The translations under genes and the position numbers were made by a program. The notes under the pieces are model-generated. The model had not been told where the DNA came from. It saw only the letters and a list, made by a program, of their open reading frames with translations, and searched no databases. Positions 1 to 12,497 of a stretch of 64,000 bases of DNA are shown here, in pieces. Source of the stretch: Methanolobus sediminis (GTDB taxonomy: Archaea; Halobacteriota; Methanosarcinia; Methanosarcinales; Methanosarcinaceae); NCBI RefSeq assembly GCF_031312595.1, contig NZ_CP133592.1, positions 1,116,001-1,180,000 of the forward strand, given 5' to 3'. Position 1 is the stretch's first letter, and the number at the start of each line of letters is the position of its first letter.

Positions 1-116
1 AATTCTTCGGCCATGGTCTCGACCTGTTTCGCAGAGGATATCAGGAGTTCATACTTGTCGAACCATTCGAGTCCCTCGAACTCCTTTATAATCTCATCCT
101 GAACAGCATCAATCAT
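1..116 (-). CDS. sufE: SufE-like sulfur acceptor protein (partial, runs off the left edge)
   Basis: Only the first 38 codons are in the window (MIDAVQDEIIKEF..., then LEWFDKYELLISSAKQVE). This matches the N-terminal helices of the SufE/CsdE family, which accept persulfide sulfur from a SufS cysteine desulfurase. The catalytic Cys would lie beyond the edge, so the call rests on the N-terminal pattern and the neighbour. Its ATG overlaps the stop of sufS by four bases (ATGA), so the two are translationally coupled. As last gene of the ergothioneine-like operon it probably relays sulfur from SufS towards EanB; that role is inferred. Confidence 0.6.
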   Translation of the reverse strand, partial: MIDAVQDEIIKEFEGLEWFDKYELLISSAKQVETMAEE

Positions 117-1294
117 GCATGCAGCACCCTTACTTTCTCTATGCCTTCGACCAGCATGTCTGCATCTTCTTTAGTACTATATAGTGCAAAGCTCGCCCTC
201 ACAGTGCCTTCAATGCCAAGTGACCTCATCAACGGCTGAGCGCAGTGGTGACCCGTCCTTACGGCAATTCCCATCTTATCCATGATCAGACCTGCATCAT
301 AATGATGGACACCTTCTATGTTGAATGAGATAGCTCCGCACATCTCATCGGTGTTCCCGTAGACCGTCACACCGTCCATTTCCAGCAGCCTTTCCCTTGC
401 ATAGGAATATACCTCATGCTCGTGCTCTTTTATCTTATCCATGCCTATATTTTGCACATAATCAACAGCTACACCCATACTTATGGCTCCTGCAATATTA
501 GGTGTGCCTGCCTCATATCTCTGCGGAGGGTCCAGATAGGTCGTCTTTTCAAGGGTTACTTTGTCGACCATTCCTCCACCTCCTCTTGCAGGCAAGAGAT
601 CATTGAAACGTTCACTTACATACAGCACTCCCACACCAGTGCCTGCATACATTTTATGGCCTGAAAAAGCAAGAAAATCACAATCAACATCCTTTACATC
701 AATGGGTACATGCTGAACTGACTGGGCTGCATCCACCAGAACCGGAACATCATGGTCTTTTGCAATCTCAGTTATCTCTTTAATGTCATTCACCGAACCA
801 AGTACATTGGAAGCATGGTTTATTGCCACTAATTTAGTCCTGTCAGTAATTTCCATTGAATCTATCAATACATTGCAGTCGTCATCCATCTGAATTGCTT
901 TTAATGTGGCTCCTGCCATCTGCCATGGCACTATATTCGAATGATGTTCCACACCAGTTATCAGAACCTCGTTCCCGGCCAGTACTGGCCTTAACGAGCA
1001 TGCAACCTGATTGATGGAATCGGTCGTACCGGCAGTGAATACCACTTCACTCGAATTACGGGCACCAATGAAATCACTTACCTTTTCCCTTGCCTTCTCA
1101 TATCTCTCACTTGAAACTTCGCTCAGATAGTGAACTCCCCTGTGGATATTGCTGTTACCCGACCTGTAAAATTCAGAGATAGCATTGATTACACAGGATG
1201 GTTTCTGGGTAGTGGCCGCACTGTCAAGATAGACAAGTCTCTTTCCATAGACCTCTTTTTCAAGTATAGGGAAATCCTTCCTGACATCTATCAT
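113..1294 (-). CDS. sufS: Cysteine desulfurase, SufS type (class V aminotransferase fold)
   Basis: A 393-residue PLP enzyme that removes sulfur from L-cysteine and holds it as an enzyme persulfide. The PLP-binding lysine sits in SGHKMYAGTG (K214). The catalytic cysteine sits in RTGHHCAQPLM (C351), the RxGxHCAQP pattern of SufS-type (group II) desulfurases. Length is close to the usual 400-410. It overlaps the methyltransferase gene upstream by four bases and a SufE-like gene downstream, so all four genes form one tightly coupled operon. No sufBCD lies next to it in the visible part, so this copy may serve sulfur donation to the ergothioneine sulfurtransferase rather than Fe-S assembly. That assignment is inference; the enzyme class is secure. 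Confidence 0.93.
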   Translation of the reverse strand: MIDVRKDFPILEKEVYGKRLVYLDSAATTQKPSCVINAISEFYRSGNSNIHRGVHYLSEVSSERYEKAREKVSDFIGARNSSEVVFTAGTTDSINQVACSLRPVLAGNEVLITGVEHHSNIVPWQMAGATLKAIQMDDDCNVLIDSMEITDRTKLVAINHASNVLGSVNDIKEITEIAKDHDVPVLVDAAQSVQHVPIDVKDVDCDFLAFSGHKMYAGTGVGVLYVSERFNDLLPARGGGGMVDKVTLEKTTYLDPPQRYEAGTPNIAGAISMGVAVDYVQNIGMDKIKEHEHEVYSYARERLLEMDGVTVYGNTDEMCGAISFNIEGVHHYDAGLIMDKMGIAVRTGHHCAQPLMRSLGIEGTVRASFALYSTKEDADMLVEGIEKVRVLHA

Positions 1295-2253
1295 CTTTTC
1301 ACCATCCTAACAAGAGAAAACCATTTCCTTTCATCGGTAAAGACATTCTCCACATCAAGTCCTGCCGCAGCTGCCAGTTCTTCGATGTCATCCTCAGTAT
1401 ACTTGTGGGAATTTTCAGTATGGATCATCTCATCTTTCCTGATGAAGACCCTTTCGTTCAACACAGGGATCATTATTTCCAGATCCTTCTTTGCCCTCAG
1501 ATGCATCTCGATCCGTGAATATTCCCTGTTGAAAAAAGCCACATGTTCGAAATCGTCCGGGTCGAAGTCGGTCCCGAGATTGTTGTTCGTGACATTAAGA
1601 ATATTCTTGTTGAACTCAGCCGTAATTCCTTTATCATCGTTATAGGCCCTCTCGATGATATCGATATCCTTCACCATATCCATCCCCAGGATCAGCCGGT
1701 CATTAATGTTCATGACCTCACCAAGATTTTCCATGAACTCCATCGCTTTTGCTTTAGTAAGATTACCTATTGTGCTTCCGAAAAAACAGAAGAACCTTTT
1801 CCTGTCCCCCGGAATCATCTCCATATGCTCAAGGAAATCGGCAGTGATGCCATGTATCTCCATTTCAGGATATTTCACATTGAGATTGCATGCGGATTTT
1901 TCAATAGCCTCCTTACAGACATCAACAGGATAGTAGGCCATCGTCGCACGAACATCCTTTGGAACTTCGTCAAGGAACACAGATATCTTCGAGCAGTCGC
2001 CACTTCCAAGCTCCACGATATCACAACCTTTAAGGTCGGGTGCAAGTTTCCGTGCAGTCGATGCAAGAAGTGGTATCTCTATCCGGGGTGGGTAGTATTC
2101 CTCCAATCTAGTGATCTGTTCGAACAGCTCGGAGCCACGATGGTCGTAGAAGAACATAGAAGGAAGCGTCTTGGGGTTGGATCTCAGACCTGCTACCAGT
2201 TTATCCCTTACCGAGCTCTCCCCGGTGCTGGGCATGAAATTCTCAATTATCAT
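1291..2253 (-). CDS. eanA: L-histidine N-alpha-methyltransferase (EgtD/EanA-like)
   Basis: A 320-residue SAM-dependent methyltransferase of the EgtD family, which trimethylates the alpha-amino group of histidine to hercynine, the first step of ergothioneine synthesis. Family signatures are visible: FYDHRGSELFEQITRLEEYYP near the N-terminus, the SAM loop IVELGSGDCSK, FFGSTIGNL, LGMDMVKD, and the C-terminal histidine-pocket segment HTENSHKYT, where the Glu and Ser match the substrate-binding pair of mycobacterial EgtD. Its start overlaps the stop of the rhodanese gene (TAATG). With an EanB-like partner instead of the oxygen-dependent EgtB, the name eanA (anaerobic ergothioneine) fits better than egtD. 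Family membership is strong; the product in this organism is inferred. Confidence 0.85.
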   Translation of the reverse strand: MIIENFMPSTGESSVRDKLVAGLRSNPKTLPSMFFYDHRGSELFEQITRLEEYYPPRIEIPLLASTARKLAPDLKGCDIVELGSGDCSKISVFLDEVPKDVRATMAYYPVDVCKEAIEKSACNLNVKYPEMEIHGITADFLEHMEMIPGDRKRFFCFFGSTIGNLTKAKAMEFMENLGEVMNINDRLILGMDMVKDIDIIERAYNDDKGITAEFNKNILNVTNNNLGTDFDPDDFEHVAFFNREYSRIEMHLRAKKDLEIMIPVLNERVFIRKDEMIHTENSHKYTEDDIEELAAAAGLDVENVFTDERKWFSLVRMVKR

Positions 2254-3512
2254 TACTCTGGCACCCCGGTCTCAAATGGAAGGTCATTGTTACTCCATTC
2301 GAACCATCCGCCGTCATAGACAGCCGCATTGTCCCAGCCCATGAGCCAGGCATTGAAAAAGGCCTCACTGCCCCTCCAGCCGGTCCCGCAGTAGAAGGCA
2401 TTGCGTTTATCCGGAGTGATACCTACCTTTTTCCAGCTTTCTGCAACCTCGTGGTATTCCCTCATGGTATGATCAAGGTTCCTGTAGTTCTCCATGTGAT
2501 ACGCATCCGACCCACAATCACCGAACACTGCACCGGGGATACGGCCCTTTTTCTCTATGTAATTATAACCGCTCACTTCTCCGATATATTCCCTCCAGCT
2601 TCTGACACAGACCAGATTCTTGTCAGGAGAGGCAAGGATATCTTTTGCTTCCTCCAGGTCAACGGCTATCCCGGGTTTCCGGGGAATATCAACCCCGAAA
2701 GGAAGCCTGTTGTTCTCGGTCGGGACCTTAGTTATCCCATAACCGGAATCAAACCATGACTGAAGACCTCCGTTAAGTATCCGTACATCTCTGACACCGG
2801 CATAGAGCATTATGAATGCAGCTCTCATTGCACCAAGATGACCTGCACTGCTTCCCGGGAATGGGTCATCATTGTAGGGGAATGAGAATCTTCCGTAGAC
2901 CACCACCGTGGTATCGGAGCTTATACCTGCACTTTCCAGAGCTTCCTTCAGTTCTTCAGGTGAACGACGGTTCCATGTCTCTGTGGATTCAAGGGAGTTG
3001 GTATCCATGGATATTGAGCCTGGTATATGCCCCTCTTCATAGTCAGAAGGATTCCTGTAGTGAACATGGCAAACAACAAACCTGTCATTGTCATATTCAG
3101 GAGCGTTGCCCGTGGTTATCAACTGGTTCAGCCAGTCTGCTGAAACAAGTTGCCTGTATCTTTCAAGATGCTCCATTGGCAGATCTCTCTCCAACCATTC
3201 AGAAAATGAGTTGAAAACAGTCACATCAGAATATCCAGCCCTTTCAAACTGTCTTGCAACCTCTTCTGTCTTTTTCTGATCGTAACCATAGATCACAAGA
3301 GGATCATCCGGCAGGATACCTTTATTCCTGACTATCTCTATCCAGTCGATATAGTGCAACCATTTGTATGGCAGTGACTTCGCACCTTTGATGTGACCCC
3401 CCCTTGCCTCATCATTTTCCTTCCAGCCATTATAAGCATCAACCGACCTGATGTCGATCAGTTTATACTCATCCATATTTTCCAATAGATCATCAGTTAA
3501 AATAACTCCCAT
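2253..3512 (-). CDS. eanB: Multidomain rhodanese sulfurtransferase, EanB-like (ergothioneine synthesis)
   Basis: A 419-residue protein with three rhodanese-like modules (about residues 1-115, 120-265 and 280-419). Only the last has a catalytic loop with cysteine, FYCGTGWRGSEAF (C375). The first two have YGYDQKK and YGRFSFPY at that place and look catalytically silent. This matches EanB of Chlorobium, a rhodanese that replaces the C-H bond of hercynine's imidazole with C-S without oxygen, using a persulfide on one cysteine of a CGTGWRG loop. It is the first gene of the operon, followed by eanA (TAATG), sufS and sufE. A TATA-like element lies about 20 bases before the ATG, so the mRNA may be nearly leaderless. 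A generic thiosulfate sulfurtransferase is the alternative; gene context argues for EanB. Confidence 0.8.
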   Translation of the reverse strand: MGVILTDDLLENMDEYKLIDIRSVDAYNGWKENDEARGGHIKGAKSLPYKWLHYIDWIEIVRNKGILPDDPLVIYGYDQKKTEEVARQFERAGYSDVTVFNSFSEWLERDLPMEHLERYRQLVSADWLNQLITTGNAPEYDNDRFVVCHVHYRNPSDYEEGHIPGSISMDTNSLESTETWNRRSPEELKEALESAGISSDTTVVVYGRFSFPYNDDPFPGSSAGHLGAMRAAFIMLYAGVRDVRILNGGLQSWFDSGYGITKVPTENNRLPFGVDIPRKPGIAVDLEEAKDILASPDKNLVCVRSWREYIGEVSGYNYIEKKGRIPGAVFGDCGSDAYHMENYRNLDHTMREYHEVAESWKKVGITPDKRNAFYCGTGWRGSEAFFNAWLMGWDNAAVYDGGWFEWSNNDLPFETGVPE

Positions 3513-3529
3513 GAAGTTACATTTGCTGG

Positions 3530-3543
3530 ACTCTTATATGTAA
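3530..3543 (-). promoter_or_regulatory. TATA box of the eanB-eanA-sufS-sufE operon
   Basis: On the minus strand the sequence ACATATAAGAG lies about 20 bases upstream of the eanB ATG. Archaeal transcription starts roughly 22-27 bases downstream of the TATA centre, which would put the mRNA 5' end at or very near the start codon. No Shine-Dalgarno sequence precedes the ATG, which fits a leaderless message. Confidence 0.5.
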
Positions 3544-3591
3544 TTTAGTATCAGAAGAAAACAGAGATTTTGAAAAAAGAAGGAAAAGTTA

Positions 3592-5061
3592 TCAGTCGCT
3601 CTTTGGAGGAACAACTGTAACGTTATCCATTTCAGCAAGCTTCTCTACCAGTGGATGTGCAAAACTCTCTCTCATCAGGAAAGTGTAGGTTGCTTCAGGA
3701 TTCAATTCTATCAACTTAATAGTATTAAGGAAAGCAGTTTCCAGAGACTCATAGTCAGGAGTCCTCACAACCTCTGCATTGAATGGATATACCTCTGCAA
3801 GATCCTGGGGATAGGAGCCGAATGGTGGCTTGAATACCATGACATTATCATACTCCTTATCCTTCTTTGTAGGATATGGCCTGATAAGCACTGAACCCTT
3901 GATGGTTAGCCTTTCAAGCTGTTTGGTGAAACGAAGAACCTCAGGCCTCTTTGCAGATTCAGGCCCGCAGTAGAAGAAAGTGGACTTGGATGAAGGATCA
4001 CATTCCTCCAGCCATGAGGAATAATTGGTCATCTGCTTTAAGGCTTCCAGCATTCTTGGGTGTGAGCGGCAGCGCTGTTCTACAAGTTCCAGAAGGTTGC
4101 CTTCCCAGATAGCCTGCTTGACCTCTCGCATTTCCTCAAATGTAACATAGAGGTTGTGCCTTGCAAGAAGTTCAGTACAGTTGTGGGCTTTTTTAAGCTC
4201 CTCTGCTGTGTGAGCCATACATACCGGACAGGAACATGGGAGATACTTTAGTTTATCCACATGGTAAGTGCCTCTTGAAGTAATGTAGCGTTTGTCCTTT
4301 GCATAGAGAGCATAGGCTGCAGAGTCAAAGAGATCACACCCCAGAGCAACAGCAAGTGCAAACATCATTGGGTGCCCGGCACCGAAAAGATGTACTGGTG
4401 CTACAGGGTCAAGACCTTTTTTGGCTGAAGCGATAACATCCACAAGGTCTGAATAGCGATAAGCTTCCATGAGTGGAACTACAGCACCGAATGGGTAAAC
4501 ATCAAAACCAACATCTGAAAGCTCACGTGCGCATTCTTCACGAAGGTCTTTGTAAGTGGCACCCTGGACAGGACCTGCAAGGAGCATGCCGCCTTCTTTT
4601 ACAAGACCTCTTGCTTCCTTAAGACGCTCGATTGTAATATCCATGTCTTCCTTTGCTTTCTCATAGGATACATCCGGATGTGTTGGAATATCCAGAGGGA
4701 CACCGATATCGGTTCCTATCTTTTGCTGGAAATCGATAATTTCCTGGTTTGTGACTTCCACTTCTCCGTAAACTGAAAGTTGGAAAGAACCGGAATCGGT
4801 CATGATTGGACCGTCATAATCGAGTAATGCATGCAAACCGTCTTTGAGAGCTTTTTCCCTTAACTCGTCTTTGCGGTAGATAATATATGAATTCGTGATA
4901 AGTATCTCAGCACCAAAATCCTTCATTTCGGATGGTTTTATGGTCTGGATATTTGGATTGATAACAGGCATTACGGTAGGGGTTTCCACCACTCCGTGCG
5001 GTGTTGTGAGTTTACCGATACGCCCTGCCGCATCCTTATGTATTATATCGAATTGTGACAT
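3592..5061 (-). CDS. tgtA: Archaeosine tRNA-ribosyltransferase (arcTGT)
   Basis: A 489-residue tRNA-guanine transglycosylase that exchanges G15 of archaeal tRNAs for preQ0, the first step of archaeosine formation. Visible: the TGT start pattern TPHGVVETPTVMPVINP, the active-site segment DYDGPIMTDSGSFQ, the loop LFGAGHPMMFALAVALGCDLFDSAAYALYA with the second catalytic Asp, and the zinc site CSCPVCMAHTAEELKKAHN. A C-terminal extension (from about CGPESAKRP) follows the catalytic domain, but the terminal PUA domain of the longer Pyrococcus enzyme is missing; in such organisms the PUA part is normally a separate protein. An AT-rich TATA-like stretch on the minus strand lies about 20-30 bases before the ATG. 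Divergent from trkH. Confidence 0.95.
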   Translation of the reverse strand: MSQFDIIHKDAAGRIGKLTTPHGVVETPTVMPVINPNIQTIKPSEMKDFGAEILITNSYIIYRKDELREKALKDGLHALLDYDGPIMTDSGSFQLSVYGEVEVTNQEIIDFQQKIGTDIGVPLDIPTHPDVSYEKAKEDMDITIERLKEARGLVKEGGMLLAGPVQGATYKDLREECARELSDVGFDVYPFGAVVPLMEAYRYSDLVDVIASAKKGLDPVAPVHLFGAGHPMMFALAVALGCDLFDSAAYALYAKDKRYITSRGTYHVDKLKYLPCSCPVCMAHTAEELKKAHNCTELLARHNLYVTFEEMREVKQAIWEGNLLELVEQRCRSHPRMLEALKQMTNYSSWLEECDPSSKSTFFYCGPESAKRPEVLRFTKQLERLTIKGSVLIRPYPTKKDKEYDNVMVFKPPFGSYPQDLAEVYPFNAEVVRTPDYESLETAFLNTIKLIELNPEATYTFLMRESFAHPLVEKLAEMDNVTVVPPKSD

Positions 5062-5177
5062 GAGCCACTAGATGAGGTTAAGATATATTTAAGCTTCCTC
5101 TGGGATATTCTTCAAAATAATGAACGAGGAAATTAACGAGGAAATAATGGAATTTATCCCGAATTTACTATCAGAAC

Positions 5178-5196
5178 TTACTATATAATTTATAAT
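5178..5196 (+). promoter_or_regulatory. TATA region of trkH-trkA
   Basis: CTATATAATTTATAATG contains one or two overlapping TATA boxes 25-40 bases before the trkH ATG. With normal spacing the start of transcription falls about 5210, leaving almost no leader, which agrees with the lack of a ribosome binding site before the ATG at 5219. Confidence 0.45.
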
Positions 5197-5218
5197 GATT
5201 CAGGCATCATTATAGTAT

Positions 5219-6676
5219 ATGTATGAACTGCATACCCCTGTTAATACCAAGGCTGTAGCTAAGTACATGGGATATTACCTTCTGGCATTTTCATTTGTTC
5301 TGGTAGTTCCGATGATTGTTGCAATAATATTCCACAATTTTGAAGCTGCTGCATATTACGGGGCAAGTGCAGTAATCATTTTTATAGCAGGAGCTATTGT
5401 CTACAGGACTTTGCCGGATTACGACCTCGAAACAAAAGAAGCACTCATTATTGTTGCTCTGGTTTTCCCCATATCTGCATTCCTTAGCTCCATTCCTATG
5501 TCACTGTCAACTGGTATGCCGTTGTTTGATGCTTACTTTGAAAGTGTATCCGCGGTAACAACAACAGGACTTAGTGTCGCTCCTGCTGATGTAGGACCGG
5601 TTTTTCTTTTTGCACGTTCATGGGGGCAATGGGTTGGAGGAATAGGAATAATTCTTGTGGTTCTTTCGGTTCTAATCAGCCCGGGAACTACAGCATCCAG
5701 AATCTACAAAGCCAACTATGGAGACATGAAAATAAAACCAACTGTGATATCCACAACCCGTACAATTGGCAAGGTTTACGTCATTATCACACTTGTTTCC
5801 ATTGGGCTGCTACTGCTCAGTGGAATGTCACTTTTTGATTCCATCTGCCATGCGTTCTGTTGCGTATCAACAGGAGGATTTTCAACACAGATTAATAGCA
5901 TAGGTGCATATAATGGAAATCTTATACCCACTGCTATAAGCATTTCCTGCTTGCTTGGAGCTATCAGTTTTGTACTCTACCCACATCTGTTCAAGAAGCC
6001 GGAGAAGTTTTTCAGGGACAAGGAACTAAAGTTATTCCTGGCACTGATAGTGCTTGGCTCAATTGTATTTGCTTTTACATTATCCAGAGAAAACTTTGAG
6101 TATGCTGTGATAAAGGACAACTTATTCCAGATAATTTCTGCGATTACAACTGCTGGTTTTTCCACCTTTGACCTGTCCATCCTGTCGGAAGCATCAAAAG
6201 CAGTACTGATATTCATGATGTGGATTGGGGGATGTATGGGATCAACTGCCGGGGGGATTAAGGTTTTCAGAGTACTTTTACTCTTTAAGGTGGTACATAA
6301 TGTGCTTCTCAGGTTGTTCCTTCCAAAAGAAACTATCACTCCTATGAAGATACAGGAACACATTATAGAAAGTGAGGAGATATACAATCTTGTTACATTC
6401 ATGCTGCTTTACACACTGATACTTGTAGTCTCATCGTTCATATTCATGCTTCATGGAGTGGAAACAAGCAGTTCTGTTTTTGAGGCATCAAGTGCTTTGA
6501 GCACAGTAGGGCTTTCCGCAGGAGTTACTAATGCTGCCATGCCAACGGTGCTAAAAGCAGTGCTAATTATTGATATGTTATTTGGCAGAATTGAAATTAT
6601 ACCATTGATACTGCTGTTTATGCCAGGAACATGGATTAAAAGAAAAAGGAACAATAGGAGGATTGTGAGAACATGA
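5219..6676 (+). CDS. trkH: Trk potassium uptake channel subunit TrkH
   Basis: A 485-residue membrane protein of the TrkH/KtrB family, the ion-conducting subunit of Trk K+ uptake. About ten hydrophobic segments form the family's repeated membrane-pore-membrane units, with selectivity-filter-like turns SAVTTTGLSV, CVSTGGFST, SAITTAGFST and SALSTVGLSA, each after a short pore helix. It overlaps trkA by four bases (ATGA), so gate and channel are co-translated. Archaeal Trk systems help hold the high cytoplasmic K+ needed in salty habitats. Length and motif spacing are normal and nothing is truncated. Confidence 0.95.
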   Translation: MYELHTPVNTKAVAKYMGYYLLAFSFVLVVPMIVAIIFHNFEAAAYYGASAVIIFIAGAIVYRTLPDYDLETKEALIIVALVFPISAFLSSIPMSLSTGMPLFDAYFESVSAVTTTGLSVAPADVGPVFLFARSWGQWVGGIGIILVVLSVLISPGTTASRIYKANYGDMKIKPTVISTTRTIGKVYVIITLVSIGLLLLSGMSLFDSICHAFCCVSTGGFSTQINSIGAYNGNLIPTAISISCLLGAISFVLYPHLFKKPEKFFRDKELKLFLALIVLGSIVFAFTLSRENFEYAVIKDNLFQIISAITTAGFSTFDLSILSEASKAVLIFMMWIGGCMGSTAGGIKVFRVLLLFKVVHNVLLRLFLPKETITPMKIQEHIIESEEIYNLVTFMLLYTLILVVSSFIFMLHGVETSSSVFEASSALSTVGLSAGVTNAAMPTVLKAVLIIDMLFGRIEIIPLILLFMPGTWIKRKRNNRRIVRT

Positions 6677-7332
6677 GAGTTATCGTTGTAGGTGCAGGTT
6701 CACTGGGAATACTTCTGACAAAGAATATGATCGATCAGGGAAAAGAAGTCATACTTATCGAGAAAGATGAAGCAATAGCAAAAGAGCTTGCTGAAACCCT
6801 GGACTGTACTGTGATAAATGCAGAGGGCACTAGACCTGATATTCTGGAAAAGGCGGATCTTCCAAGCGCAGATGCCATTGTTGCCTGTACCAGTAATGAT
6901 CAGAACAATATTCTTATTGGTTTGATTGCCAGAGATGCAAAAGTTGGGAAGATCATTCTAAAAATAGATGACAACCAGTTCATGGATGTTGCTAATAAGC
7001 TTGGTTTTTATTATATGATAAATCCTTCAAGCATTTCATCCAGATATATTGCAGACGTGCTTAGAGGGATTAATACTATTGAACTGAGTAATCTGGTTCG
7101 CTCTGATGTTCGTTTTATGGGAATTGTGGCAACAGAAAGTGTGATTGACAGGAAATTGTCAGAAATATCACTACCAGAAGATAGTGCTTTCATTGGGATT
7201 TATCGAAAGAGTGATTTTATCCTTGCAGAGAAAGACCCAAAGCTCAGAGAAAAGGACGAAGTTATCATTGTTACAAAGGCTGATTTTATTTCTGATGTAA
7301 ATGAAGCCATGGGTAGAAACGTGGATAAATAA
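6673..7332 (+). CDS. trkA: Trk potassium uptake regulatory subunit TrkA
   Basis: A 219-residue cytoplasmic nucleotide-binding subunit that gates TrkH. The N-terminal RCK/Rossmann domain begins MRVIVVGAGSLGILL (GxGxxG) and shows IEKDEAIAKELAE, where the acidic residue would hold the ribose of NAD(H) or a nucleotide, then ADAIVACTSNDQNNI. The C-terminal part (from about residue 140, SVIDRKLSEISLPEDS) matches the TrkA-C ligand-binding domain. This is the one-unit archaeal form, half the length of E. coli TrkA, which has two copies. It shares the ATGA overlap with trkH. Confidence 0.93.
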   Translation: MRVIVVGAGSLGILLTKNMIDQGKEVILIEKDEAIAKELAETLDCTVINAEGTRPDILEKADLPSADAIVACTSNDQNNILIGLIARDAKVGKIILKIDDNQFMDVANKLGFYYMINPSSISSRYIADVLRGINTIELSNLVRSDVRFMGIVATESVIDRKLSEISLPEDSAFIGIYRKSDFILAEKDPKLREKDEVIIVTKADFISDVNEAMGRNVDK

Positions 7333-7358
7333 TTATCCATTATTTTGACATTATCGCT

Positions 7359-7383
7359 CTGTACTGCGCTTTGCGCGGTGCAG
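7359..7383 (+). terminator. Strong hairpin between trkA and the rRNA operon
   Basis: CTGTACTGCGC, loop TTT, then GCGCGGTGCAG gives an 11-pair stem in RNA if two G-U pairs are allowed, 27 bases after the trkA stop. It sits between the converging trkHA and rrn transcripts and may end or protect either one. No long T run follows directly on the plus strand, so it is not a textbook intrinsic terminator. Confidence 0.4.
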
Positions 7384-7483
7384 TGAGCCTTTAGGATAGT
7401 ACTAAAATCAAAAATAGCCAAAAGCTCAGGACAAGTTGTAATCAAAAATATAGTATTTAGAAAAGTAGAATCAAATGTGAGTG

Positions 7484-7606
7484 AGTTGGCAGCGATCCAG
7501 AGTTCCCGAAGACTCTCATACTTCAGTACAATAAGGAACGCTGGCGGGCTTATCTTCTGTGTTCGGGATGGGTACAGGAATTACCCCGCCGCTATGGCCG
7601 CCAAAC
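7484..7606 (-). rRNA. rrf: 5S ribosomal RNA
   Basis: The minus strand reads TTTGGCGGCCATAGCGG..., with the internal CCCATCCCGAACACAGAAG and GGAACTCTGGATCGCTGCC typical of archaeal 5S. The ends pair: flanking GTGAGTTTGGCGGC and GCTGCCAACTCAC extend the terminal helix into the precursor, giving a processing stem. Exact mature ends are approximate by a few bases. It is the last gene of the rrn operon, followed by T-rich sequence. Confidence 0.93.
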
Positions 7607-7632
7607 TCACTCACGATGAACGATAAAGTTAA

Positions 7633-7704
7633 AGCCAAGATCCGGATTCGAACCGGAATGGAATCGCTCTGCAGGCGATTGCGTAGCCGCTCCGCCATCT
7701 TGGC
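7633..7704 (-). tRNA. tRNA-Cys(GCA)
   Basis: A full cloverleaf is readable: acceptor GCCAAGA/TCTTGGC with discriminator U, anticodon stem ATCGC/GCGAT around loop CTGCAGA (anticodon GCA), and the T arm TCCGG-TTCGAAT-CCGGA. No CCA is encoded. It lies between 23S and 5S and is transcribed with the rRNA operon; as I recall, most euryarchaeal operons carry this tRNA after 5S. Confidence 0.95.
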
Positions 7705-7774
7705 AATGAGCGATACATGGATGGAACCATTGTATAAATACTTTATCAAAAAACCGTGTATACTCAACACACAC

Positions 7775-7798
7775 ATATCAGATTTCGCCTGGACAAAG
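7775..7798 (-). other. 3' arm of the 23S processing stem (bulge-helix-bulge half)
   Basis: On the minus strand this arm reads CTTTGTCCAG, GCG, AAA, TCTGATAT. It pairs with the arm at 10735-10758 as a 10-bp helix, a 3-base bulge (TCA), a 3-bp central helix (CGC/GCG), a 3-base bulge (AAA) and an 8-bp helix. That is the bulge-helix-bulge shape cut by the archaeal splicing endonuclease when pre-23S RNA is excised. Confidence 0.7.
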
Positions 7799-7805
7799 CA
7801 AGACA

Positions 7806-10730
<2,925 letters not shown>

Positions 10731-10734
10731 CTCA

Positions 10735-10758
10735 CTTTGTCCAGTGAGCGTCTGATAT
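10735..10758 (-). other. 5' arm of the 23S processing stem
   Basis: The minus strand reads ATATCAGA, CGC, TCA, CTGGACAAAG and pairs with 7775-7798 to form a bulge-helix-bulge around the 23S gene. It lies between tRNA-Ala and the 23S 5' end. Confidence 0.7.
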
Positions 10759-10849
10759 ATGCATGCATATACACGATTTCATTGCAGCTGTTGTTGCTTC
10801 AGCCGCTTCATCCTTCCCCACAGACGTTACTCTGTAGGTGCACTAATAA

Positions 10850-10922
10850 TGGACTTGCAGGGATTCGAACCCTGGGCCTTCGCCTTGCAAAGGCGACGAT
10901 CTTCCAACTGATCTACAAGCCC
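10850..10922 (-). tRNA. tRNA-Ala(TGC)
   Basis: The minus strand reads GGGCTTGTAGATCAGTTGG..., with anticodon loop TTTGCAA between TCGCC and the matching arm (anticodon TGC). The acceptor stem GGGCTTG/CAAGTCC has a G3-U70 wobble, the alanine identity element. Discriminator A; no CCA encoded. It occupies the standard euryarchaeal position in the 16S-23S spacer. Confidence 0.96.
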
Positions 10923-10980
10923 ATAGAAGATTCACTTATTGAATCTTGCCTTTTTTTCTTGAATCTGACAGTCTTTCGAT

Positions 10981-10996
10981 TTCTGACCGGTAAGTG
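10981..10996 (-). other. 3' arm of the 16S processing stem
   Basis: The minus strand CACTTACCGGTCAGAA is complementary to TTCTGACCGGTAGTG at 12629-12643 (12 bp continuous, then a small bulge and three more pairs). The two arms enclose the 16S gene, the usual arrangement for excision of archaeal pre-16S RNA. Confidence 0.7.
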
Positions 10997-11023
10997 GTGA
11001 TAGACGTTGTGCCTATCTTGCTT

Positions 11024-12497
<1,474 letters not shown>

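Noticed and set aside
1-3512. Horizontal origin of the ergothioneine operon from base composition
   Set aside because: It looks slightly richer in G and C than its surroundings by eye, but I could not compute this and see no mobile-element traces at its borders.
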